A DNA stretch of 64,000 nt from Myxococcus stipitatus (GCF_037414475.1 NZ_CP147913.1:10178501-10242500), one strand, 5' to 3'; shown: positions 10,532-19,680, counted from the first letter of the stretch. Numbers and translations are program-made. Notes: generated from the letters alone by a model not told the origin.

Positions 10532-11221
10532 GTGACTCAAGGCGGACGGAAGCCAGACGAGGGCGAGCGCTACCGGGCGATTCTGGAGACGGCGGCGCGG
10601 CTCATCTGCGAGCGCGGCTACGAAGGCACCTCGATGCAGGAGATCGCCGCCGCGTGCCGGATGACGAAGGCGGGGCTCTACCACCACATCCAGAACAAGG
10701 AGCAGTTGCTCTTCGCCATCATGAACTACGGGATGGACCTGTTCGAGGAGCAGGTCCTCTCGCGCGTGCAGGACATCGCGGACCCGGTGGAGCGGCTGCG
10801 TGGGTGCATGCGCCACAACATCCTGCTGGTGACGCGGGGGTGGAGCAAGGAGGTCATCATCATCCTCCACGAGCACGCCACGCTCACCGGTGAGGCGCGC
10901 GCGTTCATCGACGGCCGCAAGAAGCGCTACGTGGACTTCCTCGAGGAGGCCTTCGCGCAGGCCGCGCAGCAGGGGCGCATCCGTCCGGTGGATCCGACCA
11001 TTGGCGCGTTCTCGTTCCTGGGCATGGTGTTGTGGGTCTACAAGTGGTTCAAGCCCGACGGCCGGCTGACGGACGAGCAGATCGCCGACGGGATGGTGGA
11101 CCTCCTCTTCCCGCCCATCGTCGCCGCCGCGGTGGATGGTCAGCCGGGAGTCTCCTCGTTGCGCGTGGTGCCTCGGGCCGCCGCCGCTTCGGGCTCGGGC
11201 ACGGGCACGGAGGAGCCGTGA
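10532..11221 (+). CDS. aibR: AibR, TetR-family isovaleryl-CoA-responsive regulator
   Basis: 229 residues, GTG start. The N-terminal helix-turn-helix (about 15-60) contains TSMQEIAAACRMTKAGLYHH, a standard TetR motif; the remaining 170 residues are the ligand-binding helical domain. It is the first gene of a run whose order matches the M. xanthus aib cluster, where AibR binds isovaleryl-CoA and represses the operon when product is plentiful. The stop overlaps the GTG of aibA by 4 bases. The identification rests on synteny and family, so the symbol is confident but not proven. Confidence 0.88.
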   Translation: MTQGGRKPDEGERYRAILETAARLICERGYEGTSMQEIAAACRMTKAGLYHHIQNKEQLLFAIMNYGMDLFEEQVLSRVQDIADPVERLRGCMRHNILLVTRGWSKEVIIILHEHATLTGEARAFIDGRKKRYVDFLEEAFAQAAQQGRIRPVDPTIGAFSFLGMVLWVYKWFKPDGRLTDEQIADGMVDLLFPPIVAAAVDGQPGVSSLRVVPRAAAASGSGTGTEEP

Positions 11222-12015
11222 AGACCGCGCGTTGGTGTTCGCTGGAAGAAGCCGTCGCATCGATTCCCGACGGAGCCTCGTTGGCCACGGGCGGATTCAT
11301 GCTCGGGCGCGCGCCCATGGCGCTGGTGATGGAGCTCATCGCACAGGAGCGACGCGGGCTGAGGCTCATCTCGCTGCCCAATCCGCTGCCCGCCGAGTTC
11401 CTCGTCGCGGGGGGATGTCTGGCCCATCTGGACATCGCCTTCGGGGCGCTGAGCCTGGAAGGCCGCGTGCGGCCCATGCCCTGTATCAAGCGGGCCATCG
11501 AGAAGAACACGCTGTCCTGGCGCGAGCATGATGGCTATCGGGTCGTCCAGCGCCTGCGCGCGGCGTCCATGGGGTTGCCCTTCATCCCCGCGCCGGACGC
11601 AGACGTGTCGGGGCTCGCGCGAGCGGAGCCTCCGCGCACCGTGGTGGACCCGTTCACGGGTGAGAGCGTCCCGGTGGAGCCGGCCTACTTCCCGGACGTC
11701 GCGTTGATTCACGCGAGGGCGGCGGATGACCGCGGCAATCTCTTCATGGAGGACCCCACCACGGACCTGCTGGTGGCGGGCGCCGCGCGGAGGGTGATTG
11801 CGACGGTGGAGGAGCGCGTGTCGCGCCTGCCTCGCGTCACGATTCCTGGCTTCCAGGTGGACCGCATCGCGCTGGCGCCCCGGGGAGCCCTGCCCACGGG
11901 CTGCGTGGGGCTGTATCCCCACGACGACGCCATGCTGGCGCGCTACCTGTCGCTCGCGGAAGCGGGCCAGGAAGCGGAGTTCCTCGATGCGTTGCGGCCC
12001 CGGAGGGCGGCATGA
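11218..12015 (+). CDS. aibA: AibA, 3-methylglutaconyl-CoA decarboxylase subunit A
   Basis: 265 residues in the glutaconate CoA-transferase alpha-subunit fold (DGASLATGGFMLGRAP near the N-terminus; DRGNLFMEDP about two thirds in). In Myxococcus AibA and AibB form a decarboxylase, not a transferase, turning 3-methylglutaconyl-CoA into 3,3-dimethylacrylyl-CoA. The start is a GTG with GGAGGAG just upstream and overlaps the aibR stop; its own stop overlaps aibB (ATGA). Read alone it would be called a CoA-transferase; the neighbours aibR, aibC and mvaS decide the function. Confidence 0.87.
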   Translation: MKTARWCSLEEAVASIPDGASLATGGFMLGRAPMALVMELIAQERRGLRLISLPNPLPAEFLVAGGCLAHLDIAFGALSLEGRVRPMPCIKRAIEKNTLSWREHDGYRVVQRLRAASMGLPFIPAPDADVSGLARAEPPRTVVDPFTGESVPVEPAYFPDVALIHARAADDRGNLFMEDPTTDLLVAGAARRVIATVEERVSRLPRVTIPGFQVDRIALAPRGALPTGCVGLYPHDDAMLARYLSLAEAGQEAEFLDALRPRRAA

Positions 12016-12752
12016 GCGCCACGGTCGACATCACTCCCGCGGAGACCGTGGTCTCCTTGCTCGCACGGCAGATCGACGATGGCGCGGTGGTGGCCACGGG
12101 CGTCGCCTCGCCGCTGGCCATCCTCGCCATCGCCGTCGCGCGGGCCACGCACGCACCGGACCTGACGTATCTGGCGTGTGTCGGCTCTCTGGACCCGGAC
12201 ATTCCCTCGCTGCTCCCCTCCTCCGAGGACCTGGGCTACCTGGAGGGGCGCTCGGCGGAGATCACCATCCCCGACCTCTTCGACCATGCGCGGCGCGGCC
12301 GGGTGGACACGGTCTTCTTCGGCGCGGCCGAGGTCGATGCCCTGGGTCGCACCAACATGACGGCCAGCGGGAGCCTGGAGCAGCCTCGGACGAAGTTCCC
12401 CGGGGTGGCCGGCGCAGCGACGCTGCGGCAGTGGGTCCACCGGCCGGTGCTGCTGGTGCCTCGGCAGTCGCGCCGCAACCTGGTGCCGGAAGTCCAGGTG
12501 GCCACGACGCAGGACCCTCGCCGCACGGTGCGCCTCATCTCGGACCTGGGCGTCTTCGAGCTCGGGGCCTCGGGCGCGCGGTTGATGGCGCGACACCCCT
12601 GGGCCACGGCCGACCACATCGCCGAGCGCACGGGCTTCGACTTCGAGGTGGATGAGTCCCTCGCTGTCACGCCGCTACCGGACGCGCGCACCGTCGCGGC
12701 CATCCGGTCGTTGGACCCTCGTGGCTACCGAGACCAGCTCGTCGGCCGCTGA
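12012..12752 (+). CDS. aibB: AibB, 3-methylglutaconyl-CoA decarboxylase subunit B
   Basis: 246 residues in the beta-subunit CoA-transferase fold. Cys56 sits in LTYLACVGSLD; as I recall the structural work on Myxococcus AibAB, a Cys at this position belongs to the decarboxylase active site, replacing the glutamate used by true CoA-transferases. The gene is coupled to aibA by a 4-base overlap, as expected for subunits made in equal amounts. A gap of 46 bases then leads to aibC. Confidence 0.88.
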   Translation: MSATVDITPAETVVSLLARQIDDGAVVATGVASPLAILAIAVARATHAPDLTYLACVGSLDPDIPSLLPSSEDLGYLEGRSAEITIPDLFDHARRGRVDTVFFGAAEVDALGRTNMTASGSLEQPRTKFPGVAGAATLRQWVHRPVLLVPRQSRRNLVPEVQVATTQDPRRTVRLISDLGVFELGASGARLMARHPWATADHIAERTGFDFEVDESLAVTPLPDARTVAAIRSLDPRGYRDQLVGR

Positions 12753-12798
12753 ACCCTCAATCCCAGACGTTTTTGAGAATTCTCTCGGAGGTACGGAG

Positions 12799-13836
12799 AT
12801 GAAGGCCGTCGTTCTGCGCAGTTTCGGTGAAGCAGGCAACCTGAAGATGGAGGATGTCCCGGTCCCCACGCCGGGCCGAGGTGAAGTCCTGTTGCGGGTG
12901 CATGCGTGTGGCGTCTGCTACCACGACGTCATCAATCGCCGGGGCAACCTGCCGCGCACCAGCGTTCCGGCCATCCTGGGCCACGAGGCCGCGGGCGAGG
13001 TCGTCGCGGTGGGTCCCGACACGCCGGGCTGGAAGACGGGAGACCGCGCGGCGACGCTCCAGCGGCTGTCCTGCGGGACGTGCGCGCTGTGCCGCAGCGG
13101 GCGCAACAGCCTGTGCAAGGCGGACAACCGCTTCTTCGGCGAAGAGCTGCCCGGAGGCTATTCGCAGTTCATGGTGGCGCCGGTGGCGGGCCTGGGCCGG
13201 GTGCCCGCGTCGCTGCCCTGGGAAGAGGCGGCCACGGTGTGCTGCACCACCGGCACGGCGGTGCACACGCTGCGCACGCGGGGCAAGGTGCGCGCGGGCG
13301 AGACGGTGCTCATCACCGGCGCCAGCGGTGGCGTGGGCATGTCCGCGGTGCAGCTCGCGAAGCTGGATGGCGCGCGGGTCATCGCGGTGACGTCGGGCGA
13401 GGCCAAGGTGCAGCCGCTGCGCGACGCGGGCGCGGACGAGGTCATCCTCTCGCGGGGCTTGGACTTCGCGTCGGAGGTGCGCAAGCGCACGAAGGGACAG
13501 GGCGTGGACCTGGCGGTGGAGATCGTCGGCAGCGCCACGTTCGACCAGACGTTGAAGTCGCTGACGCCCGGTGGCCGGCTCGTGGTGGTGGGCAACCTGG
13601 AGTCGGGCATCGTCCAGGTGAACCCCGGGCTCGTCATCGTGAAGGAGCTGGAGATCATCGGTGCGTACGCCACGAATCAGGCGGAGCTGGACGAGGCGCT
13701 GCGGCTGACGGCCACCGGCGGCGTGCGCCAGTTCGTCACCGACAAGGTGCCGCTGGCGGAGGCGGCGCGGGCGCACTTCCGGCTGGAGAACCGCGAGGTC
13801 GCGGGCCGGCTGGTGCTGGTGCCCCCGCAGGCGTGA
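12799..13836 (+). CDS. aibC: AibC, 3,3-dimethylacrylyl-CoA reductase (MDR family)
   Basis: 345 residues, zinc-type medium-chain dehydrogenase/reductase. It has the GHEAAGEVVAVGP element, four structural-zinc cysteines in CGTCALCRSGRNSLC (with one further Cys upstream at CGVCYHD) and the nucleotide-binding turn GASGGVGMSAVQLAK. The ATG at 12799 is preceded by GGAGG. In the aib pathway it reduces dimethylacrylyl-CoA to isovaleryl-CoA with NAD(P)H. On sequence alone it would be a generic alcohol dehydrogenase; the assignment is from synteny. Confidence 0.86.
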   Translation: MKAVVLRSFGEAGNLKMEDVPVPTPGRGEVLLRVHACGVCYHDVINRRGNLPRTSVPAILGHEAAGEVVAVGPDTPGWKTGDRAATLQRLSCGTCALCRSGRNSLCKADNRFFGEELPGGYSQFMVAPVAGLGRVPASLPWEEAATVCCTTGTAVHTLRTRGKVRAGETVLITGASGGVGMSAVQLAKLDGARVIAVTSGEAKVQPLRDAGADEVILSRGLDFASEVRKRTKGQGVDLAVEIVGSATFDQTLKSLTPGGRLVVVGNLESGIVQVNPGLVIVKELEIIGAYATNQAELDEALRLTATGGVRQFVTDKVPLAEAARAHFRLENREVAGRLVLVPPQA

Positions 13837-13891
13837 GCGGACGAGTCGACGGACCCAGGCATTGACGCACGAATTGGAAGCGAGGAGTCCC

Positions 13892-15154
13892 ATGAAGAGA
13901 CGGGTTGGAATCGAGGCGCTGGCTGTGGCGGTGCCGTCGCGGTACGTGGACATCGAGGACCTGGCGCGGGCGCGTGGAGTGGACCCGGCGAAGTTCACCT
14001 CGGGCCTGGGGGCTCGGGAGATGGCCGTCACGGACCCGGGTGAGGACACGGTGGCGCTGGCGGCCACGGCCACGGCCCGGCTCATCCAGCAGCAAGGGGT
14101 GGACACGTCGCGCATCGGCATGCTGGTGGTGGGCACCGAGACGGGCATCGACCACTCGAAGCCCGTGGCCTCGCATGTCCAGGGCCTGCTGAAGCTGCCG
14201 CGGAGCATGCGCACGTTCGACACGCAGCACGCGTGCTACGGCGGCACCGCGGGACTGATGGCCGCGACGGAGTGGATTGCCTCGGGCGCAGGCGCGGGCA
14301 AGGTGGCCATCGTGGTGTGCTCGGACATCGCGCGCTACGGGCTCAACACCGCGGGCGAGCCCACGCAGGGCGGCGGCGCGGTGGCGCTACTCGTCTCCGA
14401 GCAGCCGGACCTGCTCGCGGTGGACGTGGGCCTCAACGGCACGTGCACCATGGACGTCTACGATTTCTGGCGGCCCATCGGCCGACGGGAAGCGCTGGTG
14501 GACGGGCACTACTCCATCAACTGCTACCTGGAGGCGCTGTCGGGGGCCTACCGTGGCTGGCGCGAGAAGGCGCTGGAGCACGGGCTCGTGCGCTGGTCGG
14601 GCACGCTGCCCGGCGAGCAGCTCGCGCGCATCGCCTACCACGTCCCCTTCTGCAAGATGGCTCGCAAGGCGCACACGCAGCTGCGGCTCTGTGACTTGGA
14701 GGACGCGGTGGGCCCGGGCCCCGGCACCCCCGAGGCGCGTGAGGAAGTGGCGAAGTCCTCGGCCAGCTATGACGCGCAGGTGGCCTCGTCGCTGGGGCTG
14801 AACTCGCGCATCGGCAACGTGTACACCGCGTCGCTGTATCTGGCCCTGGCGGGGATGCTGCATCGCGAGGGGGCGCAGCTCGCCTCGCAGCGCATCGGCC
14901 TGCTGTCCTACGGCAGTGGCTGCATGGCGGAGTTCTACTCCGGCGTCGTCGGCGACAAGGCGGCGGAGCGCATGGCCCGCGCGGACCTGGACGGCGTGCT
15001 GGCCCGGCGCGAGCGCGTGTCCATCGAGGAGTACGAGCGGCTGATGAAGCTGCCCTCGGATACTCCGGAGGCGAAGGCCCCGGCGCCTGGCGCGTTCCGG
15101 CTCGCGGAGATTCGCGACCACAAGCGCATCTACGTCGAGGGCAGCGCGGTTTGA
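13892..15154 (+). CDS. mvaS: MvaS, 3-hydroxy-3-methylglutaryl-CoA synthase
   Basis: 420 residues, the usual bacterial length. It condenses acetyl-CoA with acetoacetyl-CoA to HMG-CoA. The nucleophile Cys lies in the signature TQHACYGGTAGLM; GTETGIDHSKP and LSYGSGCMAEFYSG are further conserved blocks. The ATG at 13892 follows a GAGGAG at 13882-13887. As the last gene of the operon it makes the first committed intermediate of the leucine-independent route to isovaleryl-CoA; the hydratase step must be encoded elsewhere. Confidence 0.92.
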   Translation: MKRRVGIEALAVAVPSRYVDIEDLARARGVDPAKFTSGLGAREMAVTDPGEDTVALAATATARLIQQQGVDTSRIGMLVVGTETGIDHSKPVASHVQGLLKLPRSMRTFDTQHACYGGTAGLMAATEWIASGAGAGKVAIVVCSDIARYGLNTAGEPTQGGGAVALLVSEQPDLLAVDVGLNGTCTMDVYDFWRPIGRREALVDGHYSINCYLEALSGAYRGWREKALEHGLVRWSGTLPGEQLARIAYHVPFCKMARKAHTQLRLCDLEDAVGPGPGTPEAREEVAKSSASYDAQVASSLGLNSRIGNVYTASLYLALAGMLHREGAQLASQRIGLLSYGSGCMAEFYSGVVGDKAAERMARADLDGVLARRERVSIEEYERLMKLPSDTPEAKAPAPGAFRLAEIRDHKRIYVEGSAV

Positions 15155-15163
15155 CGTGAAGCC

Positions 15164-15225
15164 CCCCGTGGCCGCCTGGGCACATGACTCAGGCGGCCCG
15201 GCACGGTTCGAGCGCCGCCACGGGG
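15164..15225 (+). terminator. Structured terminator downstream of mvaS
   Basis: An inner perfect hairpin pairs GCCGCCTG (15171-15178) with CAGGCGGC (15190-15197). An outer pair CCCCGTGGC (15164-15172) and GCCACGGGG (15217-15225) is also perfect and shares two bases with it, so the two stems compete or stack. There is no T-run, as is common in GC-rich genomes. Position 10 bases after the mvaS stop supports a transcript end. Confidence 0.6.
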
Positions 15226-15261
15226 TGTCGGGAGCACTCAACGCTGACGTAAGCTGCGGGT

Positions 15262-16014
15262 ATGCCGACGGAACTGACGCGGCTTCGCGTCTCGTGCTTC
15301 CACTCGCTGCGGGACGTCGACCTGAGCCTCAAGGGCATCAGCGTGCTCGAGGACCTCCAGGGGACGGCGACGAAGGACCTCGCCGCCCTGCTCGCGCTGC
15401 TGAAGGCGCTGGCGGAGGGCGGACTGCAACGGCACCTGCGGGAGACCCAGGTGCTGGGCGCCCCCCACGGACAAGAACCCGTCTGCATTGAGCTGACCTT
15501 CCGCGACAACCTCTACGGCGTGGAGCTCCAGCCGCACCCGGAGGGTTCGTGGTGCGTGGCTTCTGAGTCGGTCGACCTGCTCGTGGGCCTGTCGAGCCTG
15601 CTGGTCGATCCCGACCAGGACGCCCCTCGAGCCGAGGCGACGCTGTCCGGGTTTCCGCTGGAGGTGCCCGAGCGATTGACCTCTCCGGACTCCAGCCGGG
15701 ATGACGCCGAGGGCGAGTATCTGGCCCAGGTCCTCCATGGCGCGATGGCCTGGATGCGAAGTGTCCTGCTTGGGATTCGCGGCGAGCCGGAGCTGTCTCG
15801 TGCTCCGGTGACCCTCTGCTTCATCGAGGAAGCGGACCGTGACCTCCCGGCCAACGCCGTGTGGGACCGAGCCCAGGGCGTGCGCGCCACGGCGGGCCAG
15901 TGTCAGGTGCTGCTGTGCACGGCATCCCCAGCTCTTGCGGAAGCCTTCGACGTGCGCGACGTCCTCCATGTGGAGACGAAGAGCGGCGTGTCACTCATCA
16001 AGACCGCCGCGTGA
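15262..16014 (+). CDS. Degenerate AAA/RecF-like ATPase without Walker A
   Basis: 250 residues. The opening LTRLRVSCFHSLRDVDLSL and the following hydrophobic strand are those of the AAA_21/RecF-type predicted ATPases, where the next segment is normally a GPNGSGKSN phosphate loop. Here that segment reads VLEDLQGTATKDL, with no glycine-lysine-serine core. The C-terminal part retains a Walker B-like strand (TLCFIEEADRD) and the CTASP element where active members have THSP. Residues between are shorter than usual. It is probably a pseudo-ATPase with a structural or regulatory role. It stands alone after the mvaS terminator. Confidence 0.7.
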   Translation: MPTELTRLRVSCFHSLRDVDLSLKGISVLEDLQGTATKDLAALLALLKALAEGGLQRHLRETQVLGAPHGQEPVCIELTFRDNLYGVELQPHPEGSWCVASESVDLLVGLSSLLVDPDQDAPRAEATLSGFPLEVPERLTSPDSSRDDAEGEYLAQVLHGAMAWMRSVLLGIRGEPELSRAPVTLCFIEEADRDLPANAVWDRAQGVRATAGQCQVLLCTASPALAEAFDVRDVLHVETKSGVSLIKTAA

Positions 16015-16182
16015 AGTCCTCACGCCGACAGGGGTCTCGCTCCGCCGGGAGTCACGAGCAAGCACCGCTCCGACGCGTGCCTTCCATACCGCCCCCGGTC
16101 CACCTTCCTCGGGCGCGAGGGAGCCAACACCCTTGAGTCCATGGGCATGGCCCACGCGCATCACCGCGCCCCTGGAGGCTCC

Positions 16183-17043
16183 ATGGCGGACTCACCGATT
16201 GCCATCACCGGCTGCACGGGAAGGTTGGGAGGACGCATCGCGAGACGGCTCTGCGCGCGGGGAGTCCCCCTTCGGCTCATCGCCCGCGACGCGAAGCGAG
16301 CCCCGCGGCTGCCCGGCTCCGAGATTCGTGTCGCGACCTACCGGGACCGGGACGCGATGGCGCGCGCTCTCGAGGGGACACGAACGGTGCTCTTCGTCTC
16401 CGCGACGGAATCCCCGGGACGGCTGGAGGAACACTTCGCCTTCATCGAGACGGCGGCCCAGGTGGGAATCGAGACGCTGGTCTACACGTCGTTCTACGGC
16501 GCGGCGCCGGACGCGACGTTCACCTTCGCCCGGGACCACTGGGCCACCGAGCAGAAGCTCCGCGAGCAGCGCTTCGCCTCGGTGATGCTTCGGGACAACC
16601 TCTACCTCGACTTCCTCCCGTGGATGGTCGGCGAGGACGACCTCATCCGAGGCCCCGCGGGAAACGGCCGGGTCGCGGCCGTGGCCCAGGATGACATCGC
16701 GGACGTCGCCACCGCCGTGCTGCTCGACCCGAGCGCCCACCAAGGCCAGACGTATTCACTGACAGGCCCCAAGGCCATGGGCTTCGACGATATCGCCGCC
16801 GTGCTGAGCCGGCGGCTGGGCCGGAGCATCCGCTACTACGCCGAGAGCATCGACGAGGCCTACCGCTCCCGCGAGAAGTACCGGGCCGAACAATGGCAAG
16901 TGGAGGCGTGGGTGAGCACATACACCGCCATCGCGGAGGGAGAGCTCTCGGAAGTCACTCCCGACGTCGAGCGCATCGCGGGCCACGCCCCCATGGGCCT
17001 GGACACCCTCCCCTTTCACAGCGCGAGCAGCACCTCGAGCTGA
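16183..17043 (+). CDS. NmrA-like NAD(P)-binding protein (QOR2-type)
   Basis: 286 residues. The N-terminus has the atypical-SDR nucleotide fold TGCTGRLGGRIARRL; then LFVSATES and VYTSFYGA follow, as in NmrA and type 2 quinone oxidoreductases. The ATG at 16183 has GGAGG 5 bases upstream; an in-frame ATG at 16141 has no such site. The catalytic Tyr-x3-Lys of classical SDRs is absent, so it may be a redox sensor or an azoreductase-like enzyme. The 3' end overlaps the convergent YqeY gene by 28 bases. Confidence 0.82.
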   Translation: MADSPIAITGCTGRLGGRIARRLCARGVPLRLIARDAKRAPRLPGSEIRVATYRDRDAMARALEGTRTVLFVSATESPGRLEEHFAFIETAAQVGIETLVYTSFYGAAPDATFTFARDHWATEQKLREQRFASVMLRDNLYLDFLPWMVGEDDLIRGPAGNGRVAAVAQDDIADVATAVLLDPSAHQGQTYSLTGPKAMGFDDIAAVLSRRLGRSIRYYAESIDEAYRSREKYRAEQWQVEAWVSTYTAIAEGELSEVTPDVERIAGHAPMGLDTLPFHSASSTSS

Positions 17044-17375
17044 GCCTTCACCGCGCTGGCCTCATCGACCTTGCCCAGCCGGGTGTAGAGGGCCACCGCG
17101 TCCCGCCGTTCCTGAATCTCCCGGTCGACCACGGCCTGCACGGCATCGGGAGTCAGGACCAGTCGATTCACTTCACCGCTTCCCAGGCCGCCCGCGCTGC
17201 CAGCGAACACGCCCTCCTTGAGCGCCGCCGGGGCCACGCTCACGTCGGGGGCCTCCGCGTTGTCGATGGCCGCCATCGTCGAGCGAAGCGCCGCCGTGGC
17301 CTGCGTGTCGCGCGTGCGCATCGCCTCCTTGAGCGCCGCGCGCAGGGCCGCCTTCCATTCATCGACCGTTCTCAT
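17016..17375 (-). CDS. GatB/YqeY-domain protein
   Basis: 119 residues, shorter than typical YqeY (about 150). It keeps the helical repeat pattern of the family (ALKEAMRTRD early, REIQERRDAVALYTRLGKVDEA late). YqeY resembles the tail of the GatB amidotransferase subunit that contacts tRNA; its cellular role is not settled. It is convergent with the NmrA-like gene, sharing 28 bases. The ATG at 17375 starts directly at the domain. Confidence 0.75.
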   Translation of the reverse strand: MRTVDEWKAALRAALKEAMRTRDTQATAALRSTMAAIDNAEAPDVSVAPAALKEGVFAGSAGGLGSGEVNRLVLTPDAVQAVVDREIQERRDAVALYTRLGKVDEASAVKAQLEVLLAL

Positions 17376-17632
17376 GCGTCCACCCTAGCGCGGGGACCCA
17401 TGGACTGTTCGACGCGCAACGGAGCGACCTGTCCCTGGCCAACGCCAACCGCCCGTGGCGAGCCCACCCCACTGCCAATTTGCGGCCTCCCCCAGGTTTC
17501 CGTGCTAGGCAGCGCCGGCTCGAGATGAATCCGACGAGTGACAGAAACGTCGGGGCGGGGTGTTCATCTCTTGGGTGCGGGCGATCCACCCGCCCGTGCC
17601 ACTCCGCTGTGAAGGGGGCCCTTGTGTTTCCG

Positions 17633-18163
17633 ATGACTTGGCTCAGGAATGCTGTCGTCGCCGTGCTGACGGCCTTCTCGGCGCTGGCCGCCACCGAGGC
17701 CTCGGCCCAGACACAGTCCGCGTTCTTCCTCTCCCGGAGCGAGAACCGGAACCAGGTCCACTACGCCCTCCGCCTGGATGACGCCTGCCGCCCTGTCGGT
17801 CCCCAGCCCGTGTTTGTCTATTGGCGCATGCTGGAGCGCGGCGAATCGGCGGTAGAAGATCTCCTGGGCGTCGAGCAGCCCGTGTACGGGCTGGACGGCA
17901 CGCAGCAGGTGGAGGCCACCGCCGACGGCGCCAAGGTGCGCATCCGCCTCAGGGCTTTCCCTGAGCGCCCCATCGACATCACCACCAGCGGCTCACAGGG
18001 CCAGTGTGTCGTGCAGGCCTGGACCAAGGTGGGCGCCAGCGTCTCGCAGCTCGAGCACATCTTCGTGAAGACCTCCTGGCCCTTCTCGGTCGACTTCGTC
18101 CGTCTGGATGGAATGGGCACCGACGGCCAGCCCGTCCACGAGCTGGTCCGCTCCCGGAACTGA
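17633..18163 (+). CDS. DUF4833-domain secreted protein
   Basis: 176 residues with a signal peptide ending ASAQ near residue 25. The mature part matches the DUF4833 pattern as I know it: FFLSRSENRNQVHYALRLD, PVFVYWRMLE, VYGLDGTQ and a C-terminal EHIFV strand. The function of the family is unknown; proteins are periplasmic or outer-membrane associated. The ATG at 17633 gives the cleanest signal peptide; a GTG three codons upstream is possible. The 257 bases before it contain no gene that I can support. Confidence 0.78.
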   Translation: MTWLRNAVVAVLTAFSALAATEASAQTQSAFFLSRSENRNQVHYALRLDDACRPVGPQPVFVYWRMLERGESAVEDLLGVEQPVYGLDGTQQVEATADGAKVRIRLRAFPERPIDITTSGSQGQCVVQAWTKVGASVSQLEHIFVKTSWPFSVDFVRLDGMGTDGQPVHELVRSRN

Positions 18164-18246
18164 TCCGGAATTCCTGGAATTCTGCCGCCATGGAAAAATA
18201 AGCAGGGTGGCCACAACCTTGTTTCGCGGAGTCCGATAATGACGGC

Positions 18247-19485
18247 ATGACCAGTGTCGTCGGCCCCCGCCGCTCGCCCTCCCTTGCTCGTCCGACTGAA
18301 ACTGATACCGCGCGTGAGACCTCCGGTGCCCGGAAGTCCACCACGGCTCGCAGCGACTTCCAGCCCGCGCGCTCGAACACCGCCTCGTCGGCGATGACGA
18401 AGCTCGGAGCGACGTTCGTCCCCGTGACGACCGCCGCGTCCGAGGCCCAGGGCGCGAAGGCCGCGGCCGGGGCACAGGCCACGCCGCTGACGCAGAGCAC
18501 CAGCCCCAACGCGGCCATCAAGGACAACACCACCGTCACCAGCACGCTGGAGATGACCCAGGACGCGAAGGTGTCGTCGCTCAAGCTGGACCTGGACATC
18601 GCCCACACGTACCGCGGTGACCTGACCGTCAAGCTGACGTCGCCGTCGGGCAAGAGCGTGATGGTGTCGGACCGCCAGGGCAGCGGCGCGGATGACATCA
18701 AGGGCTCGTTCGACCTGTCCGCCTTCGCGGGAGAGTCCACCAAGGGCACCTGGACGTTGGAGGTCCAGGACAAGGCCAAGGGCGACGTCGGCACCCTGAA
18801 GCAGTGGGGCCTGAACATCGTCCCCGAGACGAAGGCGCCGGAACCGGAGCCCGAGCCGTCGGATGACCCGTTCGACGGCCTGCGCGACGAGGCCCTGCTG
18901 AAGGCCGTGCGCGAGTCGAACAACGGCATCAAGGTGGTCAGCTACAACGACGCCCGCAAGCACATCTTCACGAGCCTGGACGTGAAGGACAACGGCAACG
19001 TCGAGTGCGTCTACACGGGCCTCGAGACCAAGGGCGGGAAGATTCCCAGCAACTCGGTGATGAACGTGGAGCACACGTGGCCGCAGTCGAAGGGCGCCAC
19101 GGGCCCCGCCAAGAGCGACCTGCACCACCTGTTCCCCACGGACAGCAAGGCCAACTCGAAGCGCAGCAGCTTCCCGTTCGGCGAAGTGGTCAACGTGAAG
19201 TGGAGCCAGAACGGCGCCAAGCTCGGCACGGACGCCAAGGGCAACACCGTCTTCGAGCCGCCCGACTCCCACAAGGGCAACGTGGCGCGCGCGATGTTCT
19301 ACTTCTCGTCGCAGTACAACCGCCCCATCCCCAACGACGAGGAAGCCGCCCTCAAGAAGTGGAACAAGCTCGACGGGGTGGACGCCGCTGAAATCGAGCG
19401 CAACCGCCGGGTTGCGAACATCCAGGGCAACACCAACAAGTTCATCGAGCACTCGGACCTCGCGGACCGCATCAAGGACTTCTAG
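18247..19485 (+). CDS. P-domain plus endonuclease I family nuclease
   Basis: 412 residues. The first 90 are low-complexity (Ser/Thr/Ala-rich) with no Sec signal peptide. Residues about 90-195 form a P/Homo-B proprotein-convertase domain (LDIAHTYRGDLTVKLTSPSG, GTWTLEVQDKAKGDVGTL). A Pro-Glu hinge follows, then an endonuclease I (EndA/BsnI) domain with NVEHTWPQS, SDLHHLFPTDSKANS and PFGEV carrying the catalytic His and metal ligands. Expected activity is metal-dependent cleavage of DNA or RNA. P-domains normally occur in exported proteins, so an export route other than Sec is likely. Confidence 0.85.
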   Translation: MTSVVGPRRSPSLARPTETDTARETSGARKSTTARSDFQPARSNTASSAMTKLGATFVPVTTAASEAQGAKAAAGAQATPLTQSTSPNAAIKDNTTVTSTLEMTQDAKVSSLKLDLDIAHTYRGDLTVKLTSPSGKSVMVSDRQGSGADDIKGSFDLSAFAGESTKGTWTLEVQDKAKGDVGTLKQWGLNIVPETKAPEPEPEPSDDPFDGLRDEALLKAVRESNNGIKVVSYNDARKHIFTSLDVKDNGNVECVYTGLETKGGKIPSNSVMNVEHTWPQSKGATGPAKSDLHHLFPTDSKANSKRSSFPFGEVVNVKWSQNGAKLGTDAKGNTVFEPPDSHKGNVARAMFYFSSQYNRPIPNDEEAALKKWNKLDGVDAAEIERNRRVANIQGNTNKFIEHSDLADRIKDF

Positions 19486-19680
19486 GCCGCACCGGGCCCC
19501 CGACGGACGCCGCGGCCCCGGTGTCTGTCGGCGCGGGCCCATCCACTCGCGCACACTGGCCTCACCCTCGTGTGCGCGAGCCGCCGTACCAGCCCCTGAG
19601 CTCGCCTGTTGCCACGCCCTCCCCTCCTCGCCACCTTGGGCGGGGACGTGCCTGACTTCGGGCGCGCGGGGGAGGCGGAC

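Noticed and set aside
11218..12752. Ordinary CoA-transferase subunit pair
   Set aside because: The order aibR-A-B-C-mvaS and Cys56 in subunit B favour the AibA/AibB decarboxylase.
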